Part shown: one piece after another, positions 1 to 7,891 of the stretch
Layout of the letters: each line of letters opens with the position of its first letter
Numbering within the stretch: the first letter of the stretch is position 1
Assembly (NCBI GenBank): GCA_903828035.1
Contig: CAIKKV010000199.1
Location: forward strand, 1-16,155
Origin: an uncultured bacterium
GTDB lineage: Bacteria; Verrucomicrobiota; Kiritimatiellia; CAIKKV01
Reading direction: 5' to 3'
Length of the DNA stretch: 16,155 nucleotides
Position numbers and translations under genes: made by a program
Notes under the pieces: model-generated
Told to the model about the DNA's origin: nothing
The model's input: the letters and a program-made list of their open reading frames with translations, nothing else
The model's database searches: none

Positions 1-1770
1 GGGCGTCAGGTCCAGGCCTTCTATCTTCAGGCTTTTCAGCAGGGCCGACAAATCGGGATTCTCGCTGAAGCCGTACCGGGCCGTGATCTGCGTGAAGTTC
101 TCCTCAAGCCTGTTTATCTTGACGCGCTCCCCCTCGGGAATGCGGGGCCGCTCCTCGTTTTTCAGGGTTAACAGGACCACGTTCATGTGAATGACCCGGT
201 TGTGCTTGAAGTTGTGCAGCAGGGAGCGCGGGGCGATGTTGCCGGCCCCCGTCAGGAACACGGCTGTCCCGGGGACCCGGATGGGCTTGCTCCGGGTGAT
301 GTCCGCAATGAAGTCGGCCAGGGGGAAGCTCTCGTCCGTGAGCCGGCGCCCGAGCAGCTGCCGGCCCTTGTGCCAGGTGATCATCATGATGTACATCGCC
401 ACCGCCACGGAAAGCCCCACCCAGCCGCCGGCCTGGAGCTTGAGCGCGTTGGAGGCGAAGAACGTGACGTCGAACACGAAGACCGGGATCATGACCAGGG
501 CGGCCAGCAGGGGGTGCCACTTCCAGTGGCGGAGCATGAAGATCGTCATCATGGCGGAGGTCAGCAGCATCGTCATGGAGACCGCCAGCCCGTAGGCCCC
601 CGCCAGGCTGTCCGAGGTCCGGAAGCCGATCACGAGCGTCAGCGTGCCCACCAGGAGCATGGCGTTGACCGCGGGGAGATAGACCTGCCCGATCGTGCTT
701 TCCGACGTGTGCACGATGGTCAGCCGCGGGCAGAATCCCAGCTGCATGGCCTGCCGGGTGAGGGAGTAGGCGCCGGAGATCACCGCCTGCGAGGCGATGA
801 TCGTCGCCAGGGTGGCCAGGCCGACCAGCGGATAGAGCGCCCAGGAGGGCGCCAGGTGATAGAGCAGGTTGGTGGTGTCCGGCTGCGGCTGGGCCAGCAG
901 GAACGCCCCCTGCCCGAAGTAATTGATGAGCAGGCAGGGGAGCACGAGGCCAAACCAGCCGACCCGCATGGGGCGGCGCCCGAAGTGCCCCATGTCCAGG
1001 TACAGGTCCTCGGCGCCCGTCAGGCAGAGGAAGATCGTCCCCATGGTCACAAAGGCATGGAACTTGTGATCCGCGAAAAAGTGAACGGCGTACATCGGGT
1101 TGATCGCGCTTAACACATGTGGCGTCTGGATGATGTGAGGCAGCCCCAGCACCGCGAGGACGATGAACCAGACCATCATCACGGGGCCAAAGACGGACCC
1201 CACCTTCTGCGTGCCGTGCCGCTGGAACCAGAAGAGGATCATCAGCAGCGCGACCGAAATGGGAATCACATAGGAGGCGAAGCGGGGCGAGGCCACCTTG
1301 AGGCCCTCGACCGCGCTGAGCACCGAGATGGCCGGGGTGATCAGGCCGTCGCCATAAAGAAGGGCCGCCCCGAACAGGCCCAGCGACATGATCACGAATC
1401 CCCGCTTGATCCCCTTTCCCGGGGTGTCGGTGCGCACCAGGGCCATGAGCGCCAGGATGCCGCCTTCCCCCCGGTTATCAGCCCTCAGGACGAGCGTCAG
1501 GTACTTGAGGGAGATCAGGCCCGCCAGCGACCAGAAGATCAGGGAAAGCACGCCCAGGATGGCCGCCTCCGTGACGGGGTTGGCCGCGTTGAAGCAGAGG
1601 CGGAAGGCGTAAAGCGGGCTGGTGCCGATATCCCCGAAAACGACCCCCAGGGCAGCGAGGGTGAGCGCATAGACCGCGCCACGCGACTGTCCCTCGGCGG
1701 GCGCGGGAACAACTTCCGGCAAGGGGTTTGACTGATTCCCGCCAGGGTCCGGTGAAGGGGGTAGATTCAT
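1..1770 (-). CDS. kup: Kup/Trk-type low-affinity potassium transporter, C-terminus cut by window edge
   Basis: Integral-membrane K+ uptake protein, probably a K+/H+ symporter as known for the Kup/HAK/KT family. The reading frame is open from an ATG at 1770 to the left window edge, giving 590 codons. Family proteins are usually about 620-700 aa, so a few tens of residues are missing. Signature motifs are clear: GVVFGDIGTSPLY at residues 42-54, LRADNRGEGG near 95-104 and YGDGLITPAISVLSAVEGL from about 139. Many hydrophobic helices follow, then a hydrophilic C-terminal region beginning near residue 500. The start is the first ATG in frame. No clear Shine-Dalgarno lies before it, and an in-frame TAG (the stop of the URO-D gene) closes the frame upstream at 1825. 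It lies 54 nt downstream of the URO-D gene on the same strand and may be co-transcribed. The family assignment is firm; the physiological link to its neighbours is unknown. Confidence 0.97.
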   Translation of the reverse strand, partial: MNLPPSPDPGGNQSNPLPEVVPAPAEGQSRGAVYALTLAALGVVFGDIGTSPLYAFRLCFNAANPVTEAAILGVLSLIFWSLAGLISLKYLTLVLRADNRGEGGILALMALVRTDTPGKGIKRGFVIMSLGLFGAALLYGDGLITPAISVLSAVEGLKVASPRFASYVIPISVALLMILFWFQRHGTQKVGSVFGPVMMVWFIVLAVLGLPHIIQTPHVLSAINPMYAVHFFADHKFHAFVTMGTIFLCLTGAEDLYLDMGHFGRRPMRVGWFGLVLPCLLINYFGQGAFLLAQPQPDTTNLLYHLAPSWALYPLVGLATLATIIASQAVISGAYSLTRQAMQLGFCPRLTIVHTSESTIGQVYLPAVNAMLLVGTLTLVIGFRTSDSLAGAYGLAVSMTMLLTSAMMTIFMLRHWKWHPLLAALVMIPVFVFDVTFFASNALKLQAGGWVGLSVAVAMYIMMITWHKGRQLLGRRLTDESFPLADFIADITRSKPIRVPGTAVFLTGAGNIAPRSLLHNFKHNRVIHMNVVLLTLKNEERPRIPEGERVKINRLEENFTQITARYGFSENPDLSALLKSLKIEGLDLTP

Positions 1771-1824
1771 GAATTTGACGGAGATGATGCCCAATCGGGC
1801 CCGACAACGCAAGAGTGAAGACGC

Positions 1825-3084
1825 CTAGCCCTGTTCCGCATTGAACTCCTTCACCGCTTCAACCATGGCCACGATGTTGGCCACCGGCGTGCGGGCCTGG
1901 ACGTTGTGGATGGCGTCGAAGACAAATCCCCCGTGCGCGGAAAAGATCTCGCACCGGCCTCGCACTTCCTCGCGCACCTGCGCCGGGCTGCCGAACGGGA
2001 GCGTGTGCTGCGTGTCCACGCCGCCGCCCCAGAACGTCAGCCTGTCGCCGTACCGCTCCTTCAGCCCCCCGGGGCTCATCCCCGCCGCCGAGCACTGCAC
2101 CGGATTGATGATGTCGAATCCGCTGTCGATGAAATGCGACATGAAGTTCTCCACCGCGCCGCAGGAGTGCTTGAACGTCTTCCAGGTGGTGTGGGCGTGG
2201 ATCCACGCGTTGACCCGGCGGTAATAGGGGGCATAAAGCTCGTCGAAGGTGGCGGGCGAGCAGAAGCTGCCGCTCTGGGTGCCGAAGTCGGTGCCGCAGA
2301 TAAAGACCACATCCACGGCGTTTCCGACCGCCTCGTGGATCCGCGCCAGGTTGCCGAGGGCGATCTCGCTCTGCCGCTCGAAAACCGCATGGACAAACTC
2401 CGGATGCAGCGCCGTCGTCATGTACCAGCGGGCGATGTCGCGCACCCCGCGCGGATGTTTCAGGAACGGGGCCGGCACCAGGGCGATATCGCCGAAGGCC
2501 GTGCCGCCAAAGGTCGCCACCACCGCGCGGCCGCCGCTCCTGACGCGCTCCACTTCGCGGCGGAAGTGCTGGATGTCGGCTTCGGCCAGGGGGCCGAACT
2601 CCTCGAGGTTGTCTTCCGGCTTCAGGTTGTCCTCGTCCAGCTCCTCCTGCCGGATCAGGGTGTCGAAGAAGAACCCGCCCTCGGGCATGTGGCCGCTGGG
2701 CGGCGCGGCCACATCGCCGCCCGGGAAAATATGCAGCCCCCCGCCGGGCGCCGGACGCGTGCGGAACCCCGCGGGAACCAGCAGCTCCTGCCCCCAGGGC
2801 GCGCGGAACCCATGCCAGCCCTCGTTGGCAAAGCCGAACAGGTTGTGGCGCGGCGCAATGCCCACCGTGTCGATGCCCAGCGCGTCGGCCAGGTCGTCCT
2901 CGATCTGCCCGAGCATCTGGTAGGGCTCGCACACCTTGACCGGACGCCTCTCCAGCCCGTAGTGGTCGCGCAATTGCGCCACCACCGACACATGCATGCC
3001 GGTCACCGCCGTGGAACCGAAGTCCACGGGAACCTTTCCCCGGCGATGCGCCAGGGCCGTCCGCACCCGTTCCTGTCCATTCAT
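1825..3084 (-). CDS. Uroporphyrinogen decarboxylase-family protein (MtaA/CmuA-like, not HemE)
   Basis: A 419-aa member of the URO-D superfamily, a TIM barrel that includes heme-pathway HemE and corrinoid/cobalamin-dependent methyltransferases such as MtaA, MtbA and CmuA. An H-x-C pair (H306, C308, in KHSCGAV) resembles the H-x-C zinc site of the methyltransferase branch; C331 or a later Cys could complete it. The C-terminal A-I-H-N-V-Q motif (391-396) followed by a TPVANI stretch is typical of the large uncharacterised PVC-group paralogue set. The protein is longer than HemE (about 340-360 aa) and lacks its characteristic N-terminal RQAGR-type motif. The start is set at 3084, because a purine-rich GGGAGGGGAG Shine-Dalgarno lies 6 nt upstream. 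The frame is open a further 39 codons with no better signal. No corrinoid protein or partner methyltransferase is in the window, so the substrate is unknown. Confidence 0.9.
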   Translation of the reverse strand: MNGQERVRTALAHRRGKVPVDFGSTAVTGMHVSVVAQLRDHYGLERRPVKVCEPYQMLGQIEDDLADALGIDTVGIAPRHNLFGFANEGWHGFRAPWGQELLVPAGFRTRPAPGGGLHIFPGGDVAAPPSGHMPEGGFFFDTLIRQEELDEDNLKPEDNLEEFGPLAEADIQHFRREVERVRSGGRAVVATFGGTAFGDIALVPAPFLKHPRGVRDIARWYMTTALHPEFVHAVFERQSEIALGNLARIHEAVGNAVDVVFICGTDFGTQSGSFCSPATFDELYAPYYRRVNAWIHAHTTWKTFKHSCGAVENFMSHFIDSGFDIINPVQCSAAGMSPGGLKERYGDRLTFWGGGVDTQHTLPFGSPAQVREEVRGRCEIFSAHGGFVFDAIHNVQARTPVANIVAMVEAVKEFNAEQG

Positions 3085-3124
3085 GCCGCTCCCCTCCCGT
3101 TCCCGCCTCCCGTCAACGCGGCAC

Positions 3125-3154
3125 ACTATACGCCCCTTCCCGCCCCGGAAACAA
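3125..3154 (-). promoter_or_regulatory. Candidate sigma70-like promoter for the URO-D (and possibly kup) gene
   Basis: On the minus strand a TTGTTT hexamer (3154-3149) is followed after 18 nt by TATAGT (3130-3125), about 40 nt before the ATG at 3084. AT-rich hexamers stand out in this GC-rich sequence. The spacing is acceptable but the -35 matches consensus only partly. This is inference from pattern alone. Confidence 0.4.
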
Positions 3155-3202
3155 CCTCTTCTACAAACACCGGCGATGCCCGCGTTTCCGCGAAGAATCA
3201 CC

Positions 3203-3230
3203 TTGATCCCCGTGCCGTTCGCAGTATCAT
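3203..3230 (+). promoter_or_regulatory. Candidate sigma70-like promoter for the small secreted protein
   Basis: TTGATC (3203-3208) and TATCAT (3225-3230) are separated by 16 nt. The -10 lies about 25 nt before the ATG at 3255, predicting a short leader. A Shine-Dalgarno AAGGA at 3241-3245 follows. It is arranged divergently with the minus-strand promoter candidate at 3125-3154. Confidence 0.45.
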
Positions 3231-3254
3231 GGGCGCTTGAAAGGAATATCAGCC

Positions 3255-3818
3255 ATGACTATTCGATTTGCATTCCGCTCGCTGGCCGCCGCCACCCTCG
3301 CCCTCGTCGCCTTGCTGGGCCTGCCGTCCAAAGCCCTGGCCCTGGACGCCTTCTGGGTCGTGAAAGTCACGGATATGGACAAGAAGGTCGAGTACAAGAT
3401 CATGTCCCCCGAGGAATACAAGTCCCTGGAAACCGACGTCAAAGCCGAAAACAGCCTCTTTGCCAAGGCCGAGGAAATGGCCAAGAAGGAATGGAAGACG
3501 GCCGAGGAAAAATCGTCCTTCCCGGGCCGCCTGAACCCCCGGAAAATCGAAATCCTCGAGCGCGCCACCGTTCGCGAAAAAGCCGACACCAAGCTGGAAA
3601 AGCTGAGCGCCGCGGAAGAGCGCAAGAGCGAGCCCAAGAAGACCACGGGCAAGCCGTCCGACGCCGACAAGAAGGCGGCCGACGCCAAGGCTGAAAAGGA
3701 AAAAGAGCTTCAGAAGGCCTACGACCTGGTGAAGGGCAAACTGGCCGAGCTTGTCGCCGCCGCCAAGGAAAAAAGCGCGAAGGCGGACGAGAAGCCTGAC
3801 GCCGCCGCCAAGCCCTGA
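3255..3818 (+). CDS. Small secreted Lys/Glu/Ala-rich protein of unknown function
   Basis: A 187-aa protein I do not recognise. Residues 1-29 form a clear Sec signal peptide: Arg residues, then a hydrophobic AAATLALVALLGL core, then an SKALA-type cleavage site with mature start near L30. The first mature stretch (LDAFWVVKVTDMDKK) looks like a short beta-rich segment. The rest is highly charged and probably largely helical or coiled-coil, with repeated KAE, EEK and ADAK patterns (residues about 60-187) and an Ala/Lys-rich tail. ATG 3255 is chosen over an in-frame TTG at 3237 because AAGGA at 3241-3245 sits 9 nt upstream of it. It is the only plus-strand gene, divergent from the URO-D gene and convergent with the TIM-barrel gene. 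Periplasmic location is inferred; a role in binding acidic polymers or envelope components is possible but speculative. Confidence 0.78.
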   Translation: MTIRFAFRSLAAATLALVALLGLPSKALALDAFWVVKVTDMDKKVEYKIMSPEEYKSLETDVKAENSLFAKAEEMAKKEWKTAEEKSSFPGRLNPRKIEILERATVREKADTKLEKLSAAEERKSEPKKTTGKPSDADKKAADAKAEKEKELQKAYDLVKGKLAELVAAAKEKSAKADEKPDAAAKP

Positions 3819-3849
3819 TCCGCCTTCGCCCCCTTGGCCGCCTTCCCCT

Positions 3850-4722
3850 CTACCTGATTGATTTCAGGAACGTCACCGCTTTGCGGATATCCGCTTCGGG
3901 ATTGGCGCCCACCTCGCGCTCGATCGTGAGGAACCCCTTGTATCCAATTTCGCGCAACGCCGCCAGGTAGCGGGGCCAGTCGACGGCTCCCTCGCCCAGC
4001 GGAAGCTCCTCGAACAGCGGGCCCGTGCGCGCCAGCACCTTTTCATAGGTGTTATCGGCAAAGGATCCGTACACCTCGGTGCGGTCGCAGGGCTGCAGCT
4101 GACGGCCATCCTTGGCATGCGTGTGGACAATATACGGCGCCAGCGTGTGAACCGCCCGGACCGGATCATCCCCCGTGACCATCACCAGGTTGGCCGGATC
4201 CAGGTTCACGCCGATGCCCTTCACGCCCAGGCTATCCAGGAATCCGCGAAGCAGCGCCGCGGTCTCGGGCCCCGTCTCGATGGCGAACCAGACTCCCCTG
4301 GACGCCGCATGGCGCCCCAGCTCGCGGCAGGCTTCCTGCATCGCCCGGTAGACCGCCGAGGCGGAATCGTCGGGAATCACCCCGATGTGGGTGGTCACGA
4401 TCGTCGCGCCCAGGTCCACGGCCAGGTCCACGATCTTCTTCGACCGCGCCACCTTGGCCGGGTTCTCATCCGCGCGCTCGAACCCGTGGCCGCCCAGATC
4501 GCCGCAGAGCGCCGCCACTTCCAGCCCCAGCTCGGCGCAGCGGCCGCGAAAGCGCCTGCGCCCGCCGGCGTCCAGGGCCTCCGGCGCCATCTCCCCGCCC
4601 ACCACGTAAACCTGGAAGCCTTCCGCCCCCACCGCTTTCGCCAGCACGAGCCCCTCGTCCGGCGTCTTCCGGAATGAGTCGATCATCACGCCAATCTTGA
4701 ATGACATACGGTTCCCTTTCAT
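3850..4722 (-). CDS. Sugar phosphate isomerase/epimerase-like TIM-barrel protein (xylose isomerase-like, AP_endonuc_2 fold)
   Basis: A 290-aa member of the xylose-isomerase-like TIM-barrel family, which includes sugar and keto-sugar epimerases, inosose dehydratases and hydroxypyruvate isomerases. Candidate divalent-metal ligands fall at expected places: E149 (FAIETGPET), D175 (GVNLDPANL), H200/H202 (IVHTHAKDG) and E268 (LTIEREVG). H112 (TTHIG) lies on an earlier strand. There is no signal peptide, so it should be cytoplasmic. The ATG at 4722 overlaps the TGA of the upstream DUF5107 gene by 4 nt (ATGA) and is preceded by GGTGGAG. A second ATG at 4707 (MSFKIGVMID) has an AAGGG 6 nt upstream and matches the usual family N-terminus, so it is an equally good start. 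This is the last gene of the long minus-strand operon. The family is firm; the substrate is not determinable. Confidence 0.9.
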   Translation of the reverse strand: MKGNRMSFKIGVMIDSFRKTPDEGLVLAKAVGAEGFQVYVVGGEMAPEALDAGGRRRFRGRCAELGLEVAALCGDLGGHGFERADENPAKVARSKKIVDLAVDLGATIVTTHIGVIPDDSASAVYRAMQEACRELGRHAASRGVWFAIETGPETAALLRGFLDSLGVKGIGVNLDPANLVMVTGDDPVRAVHTLAPYIVHTHAKDGRQLQPCDRTEVYGSFADNTYEKVLARTGPLFEELPLGEGAVDWPRYLAALREIGYKGFLTIEREVGANPEADIRKAVTFLKSIR

Positions 4723-6725
4723 ACAAACTCCACCGCGTGAGGCGGCGGAAAATCACGCCGAACCCGCTTCTGCAACGCCCGGTCGATGGGGATCCGCTCC
4801 TCCATCGAGATCCGCTTCTCCTGGTACACATACCACAGCTCGGAAAGCGACCCTTCGCCTTCCCGCAGCACAACGAACTCCGAGCGGAAGAACGCCTCGA
4901 CTCCTTCAAACTGATGCGTCTGGATGAGGGCGCGCACCTCCTCGATGCGCAACCGGTCGAGCGCCCGCACCCCGCCGGGCAGGCTCCTGCAGGCCTCCAG
5001 CGCCTCCACAGGCCGGCCCGCCCGGTTCAGCGCCTGGACCCATTCAATAGCCACGGCCGACGCCGCCGGCCCCGGATTGAGCTTCCACGCCTGCGCCAGC
5101 CCGGCCAGCGACTCCCCGTTCCGCCCACACTGGTGCGCCGCCACCGCCAGGCACCGCGCCGCCCAGCACGAGGGCGCGGCGCGCATCGACTCCAGCCAGG
5201 CGGCCACGGCGGCATCCGCTTCGCGGTGCTCCATCCGCATCACCCCGAGGTGATACCAGGCCGCCCATGTGGAACCGCGCCCGGCCGCCGCCGCCGCTTC
5301 CAGCCGGCGGCGCCATTCCGGCTGCACCAGGTAGGCGCCCGGCTCGACTGACGGATCCCGCGCCGGCAAGGCACCCCGGTCCAGCAGTTCCACCCAGGGC
5401 GCCTGGTCGGGGCCCAGCGACGATTCCGGGAATACCAGTTCCGCCGGAATCCGGTCCGCCTCCCCGTCCGCCTTCAATCGCCGCCGCTCCAGGGCGGCCC
5501 AGCCCGAGCCTGTCTGCAGCAAAGACTCCGGCGCCGCCTCCGTCACCGGAGCCAGCCGCGCCTCCATGGCCTCCACCGCCGCGCGCGGAAGAGCCCGCTC
5601 CAGCGCCCGCTCCCCCCCCTGCCAGGCCTTCGCATAATCCGGATCGCCCGCCTCGCCCGCCTCCATGCTCATCGGGCCGAACGCCTCGGTCCAGCCCCAT
5701 GCGGCGCGGGGCGGCAGGGTGACGGAGTGCAGCTGCGAGGTCGCCAGGCCGGCTTGAATTTCAAGGTAGGCGCTGCCCGGAACACTCAGGAACTCCTGCC
5801 AGCGCCGGCCGCCGGCGTTGTTTCCCCAGGCAAAGCACTTGCGGCCGCGCAGGCGGTCGGTGCTGGCCTGCACTAACCCGCGGCCCTCTCCATCCACGCA
5901 GGCGATCCACTTGCGCGACTCGGGCCGGATGCGCAGGAAATGCTCGCTGGGCCTGGGCGAGCGGGCCGGGTAGCTCAGGTCCCCCTCGGGCGCCGGCGGA
6001 TAATCCATGAACGCCAGGGCCTGGTCCCCCGGCCGGATGCCCATGTAGGCGTCCGCCGGCGCCAGGATGCGCGTGCCGGGCCGCTCCTCCACCGCGATGT
6101 TGGTCCACCAGTAATTGGAAAGCGCCCGGTCGTGCGGATTGACCAGCCGCACGCGCGCATACAGGAAATGGGAACTGGAGGGAAGCGAGAAGTCGATCTG
6201 CCAGGGAAAGCAGCCCACGCGGTCCCACTCGTAGAGCCGCAGCACGGGCTCGCCGCCGGGCCCCCGCACCCGGGCCGCGAACACCGGCGACAGCGTGTAG
6301 TCGTGGTGCCCCAGGCGCCCCATGTTCCACTCGATGCCGCCGCTCACCCAGGCCTGGCGGAGCGCCAGGTTGGCCGGCTGGAACACCGGGTTGCGATGGA
6401 CCAGCTCCCGCTTCCACGGCTTGTAGAAAAGCGACCACAGCCGGCCGCCCCACTCCGGAACAAACTCCGCCCGCAGGTGCTCGTTCTCCAGCACCAGGCT
6501 GGAAACCTCGCGCGGCCGGCGGCGGCGGTCGAATCCGTCCTGCATCCGGTGCGGCAGCGTCCGCTCCGCCTGGTTGCGGCCGTAGTCCCGCACCTCCTCC
6601 GGCGGCACGTCGAGCGTGACCGGAAGGGGCCGGTCGTTTTCCGGCCCGCGGAAATACGGCAGCGGATTTTCGCCCCCCAGCCCGGCGGCTTCCACTTGAA
6701 AGGAATCGGCTCGCAACTCCGTCAT
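4719..6725 (-). CDS. DUF5107-domain protein with C-terminal TPR-like repeats
   Basis: A 668-aa protein. The N-terminal half matches the DUF5107 pattern: LVLENEHLRAEFVPEWGGRL (78-97), RNPVFQPANLALR (111-123) and SGGIEWNMGRLGHHDY (128-143). That domain is related to the galactose-mutarotase-like beta-sandwich, and members commonly sit in carbohydrate-use loci of PVC bacteria and Bacteroidota. Residues about 485-620 are helical with TPR-like spacing of small and aromatic residues. No signal peptide is visible. ATG 6725 is preferred because AGAGGGAG lies just upstream. An in-frame GTG at 6740 would overlap the previous gene but lacks a ribosome site. The 3' end overlaps the TIM-barrel gene by 4 nt. 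By fold it may act on or bind a sugar, possibly as mutarotase, lyase or hydrolase; the activity is not assignable from sequence. Confidence 0.86.
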   Translation of the reverse strand: MTELRADSFQVEAAGLGGENPLPYFRGPENDRPLPVTLDVPPEEVRDYGRNQAERTLPHRMQDGFDRRRRPREVSSLVLENEHLRAEFVPEWGGRLWSLFYKPWKRELVHRNPVFQPANLALRQAWVSGGIEWNMGRLGHHDYTLSPVFAARVRGPGGEPVLRLYEWDRVGCFPWQIDFSLPSSSHFLYARVRLVNPHDRALSNYWWTNIAVEERPGTRILAPADAYMGIRPGDQALAFMDYPPAPEGDLSYPARSPRPSEHFLRIRPESRKWIACVDGEGRGLVQASTDRLRGRKCFAWGNNAGGRRWQEFLSVPGSAYLEIQAGLATSQLHSVTLPPRAAWGWTEAFGPMSMEAGEAGDPDYAKAWQGGERALERALPRAAVEAMEARLAPVTEAAPESLLQTGSGWAALERRRLKADGEADRIPAELVFPESSLGPDQAPWVELLDRGALPARDPSVEPGAYLVQPEWRRRLEAAAAAGRGSTWAAWYHLGVMRMEHREADAAVAAWLESMRAAPSCWAARCLAVAAHQCGRNGESLAGLAQAWKLNPGPAASAVAIEWVQALNRAGRPVEALEACRSLPGGVRALDRLRIEEVRALIQTHQFEGVEAFFRSEFVVLREGEGSLSELWYVYQEKRISMEERIPIDRALQKRVRRDFPPPHAVEFV

Positions 6726-6736
6726 GCGCTCCCTCT

Positions 6737-7891
6737 TCACAAAAAGAACAACCCCGCCAGCAGGGCCGTGAACAGCACGCCCAGCAGGATCTTGCCCGGG
6801 ACCACATGCCCCCGGCTCCAGTTCAGCAGCGCCTCCGTCCTCAGCCCGTAATACGTCACGGCGAAGACGGCCGCCAGAGGCGCGATGAACATCAGATTGT
6901 ACAGCACCAGCAGCGCCCCCTCCCGCGCCGTGCCCAGGCCGCTTCGCAACACCACCACCAGCGTGGGAACATAGAGCTGGCCCGTGCAGACGCTCTCGAG
7001 CACGGTCACGGCCGCCCCGATCACCAGGCCCCCCGCCAGGAGCCCGCCCGTTTTAAGCCGGGCCCGCATGAGGCCGTGGATCCGCCGCTTGAGCGAGCCG
7101 GGCAGCTGGAGCGTCACCTCCCCCGCCTTCCCGCGGCGGCTGAACCGCCAGGCGTCGCGGAATGACAGGAAGGCCATCGCCGCCAGGGCCGCCTGCATCA
7201 GGCCGTTCAGCCCGCGCCGGACAGGGGGAAACGCTTCCAGGGAATGAACGGCGCGCAGCAGGCCGAAGCCCAGCGCCGTATAGACCAGGAAGGAGGCGGC
7301 GCAGAACGCCACGCCCATCACCACCAGGCCGCGGCCCCGCACCCGCGCCACGGCCAGCAGGCTCATGAAAAAAACGAGCGTCGACATGGCGCACGGATTG
7401 AGCCCGTCCGTCAGCCCGCCCGCCACCACCGCCATCAGCGCAAAGCGCCCGGCCCGGGCCGCCGCCCGCGCCGGATCCAGCCGGATCGGCTCCGGCGCCC
7501 GCCACCCCGGATCCAGCCGCTCCTCGATGCACCGCTCCACCCGGTCCGGCGCCTCCCGCCGGATGGCGGCCAGCCCGCTGAACGGGTAGGTGTAATCCAC
7601 CACCACCGACACCGGCTCGTTGCGATCCCGCACGCCCAGCCGCGCCTGGTAGGCCGCCAGCAGCAGCATGTTGCTGGTCACGCCCACATCGCGGGGCTGC
7701 AGCCGGTAAAACCCCGCGAACCGGGACTCGAGCACGGGCAGCACCTCCGCCTTCACCCGCTCGCAATCGGGGCAGCCGGGCTCGAAAAAGAAATCCACGG
7801 CCACGGGAGGCAGCCCGCCCGCTTCCGCGCCCGCGCCCGCCGCGCCTCCCAGGAACAGCAGCAGAAGCCCTATTCGCATCCCGGCCTTCAT
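6737..7891 (-). CDS. Thioredoxin-like plus DsbD/CcdA-like membrane thiol-redox protein
   Basis: A 384-aa fusion. Residues 1-24 form a signal peptide or first membrane helix. Residues 29-125 form a thioredoxin-like domain with a CPDC redox motif (C40, C43) in a FFFEPGCPDC context. From about 148 to the end there are six or so hydrophobic helices. Two membrane cysteines, C167 in GLNPCAMSTL and C302 in LESVCTGQLYVPTL, match the placement of the paired cysteines of DsbD/CcdA membrane domains. Unlike E. coli DsbD, the soluble domain is N-terminal. Inferred role: moving reducing equivalents across the inner membrane to the periplasm. The ATG overlaps the stop of the DUF1573 gene by 4 nt (ATGA), a coupling that suggests the two products act together. 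An in-frame ATG at 7879 with AAGG upstream is an alternative start. Fusions of this kind next to DUF1573 genes recur in PVC bacteria, as I recall them. Confidence 0.87.
   Translation of the reverse strand: MKAGMRIGLLLLFLGGAAGAGAEAGGLPPVAVDFFFEPGCPDCERVKAEVLPVLESRFAGFYRLQPRDVGVTSNMLLLAAYQARLGVRDRNEPVSVVVDYTYPFSGLAAIRREAPDRVERCIEERLDPGWRAPEPIRLDPARAAARAGRFALMAVVAGGLTDGLNPCAMSTLVFFMSLLAVARVRGRGLVVMGVAFCAASFLVYTALGFGLLRAVHSLEAFPPVRRGLNGLMQAALAAMAFLSFRDAWRFSRRGKAGEVTLQLPGSLKRRIHGLMRARLKTGGLLAGGLVIGAAVTVLESVCTGQLYVPTLVVVLRSGLGTAREGALLVLYNLMFIAPLAAVFAVTYYGLRTEALLNWSRGHVVPGKILLGVLFTALLAGLFFL

Noticed and set aside
187..1731. Plus-strand open frames across the left 1.7 kb
   Set aside because: The minus strand is continuously open and encodes an unmistakable Kup transporter; the plus frames are shadows.
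1825..3084. Calling the URO-D family protein HemE
   Set aside because: It is about 60 residues too long, lacks the N-terminal RQAGR-type signature and has the H-x-C pair of the methyltransferase-like branch; no heme genes are nearby.
1906..3240. Long plus-strand open frame opposite the URO-D gene
   Set aside because: Its product is Arg/His/Gly-rich with no domain, whereas the minus strand encodes a recognisable URO-D protein; it is a high-GC antisense shadow.
3807..3838. GCCAAG/CTTGGC inverted repeat between the convergent secreted-protein and TIM-barrel genes, considered as a terminator
   Set aside because: Only 6 bp of stem around a 20-nt loop, with no T-run on either side.
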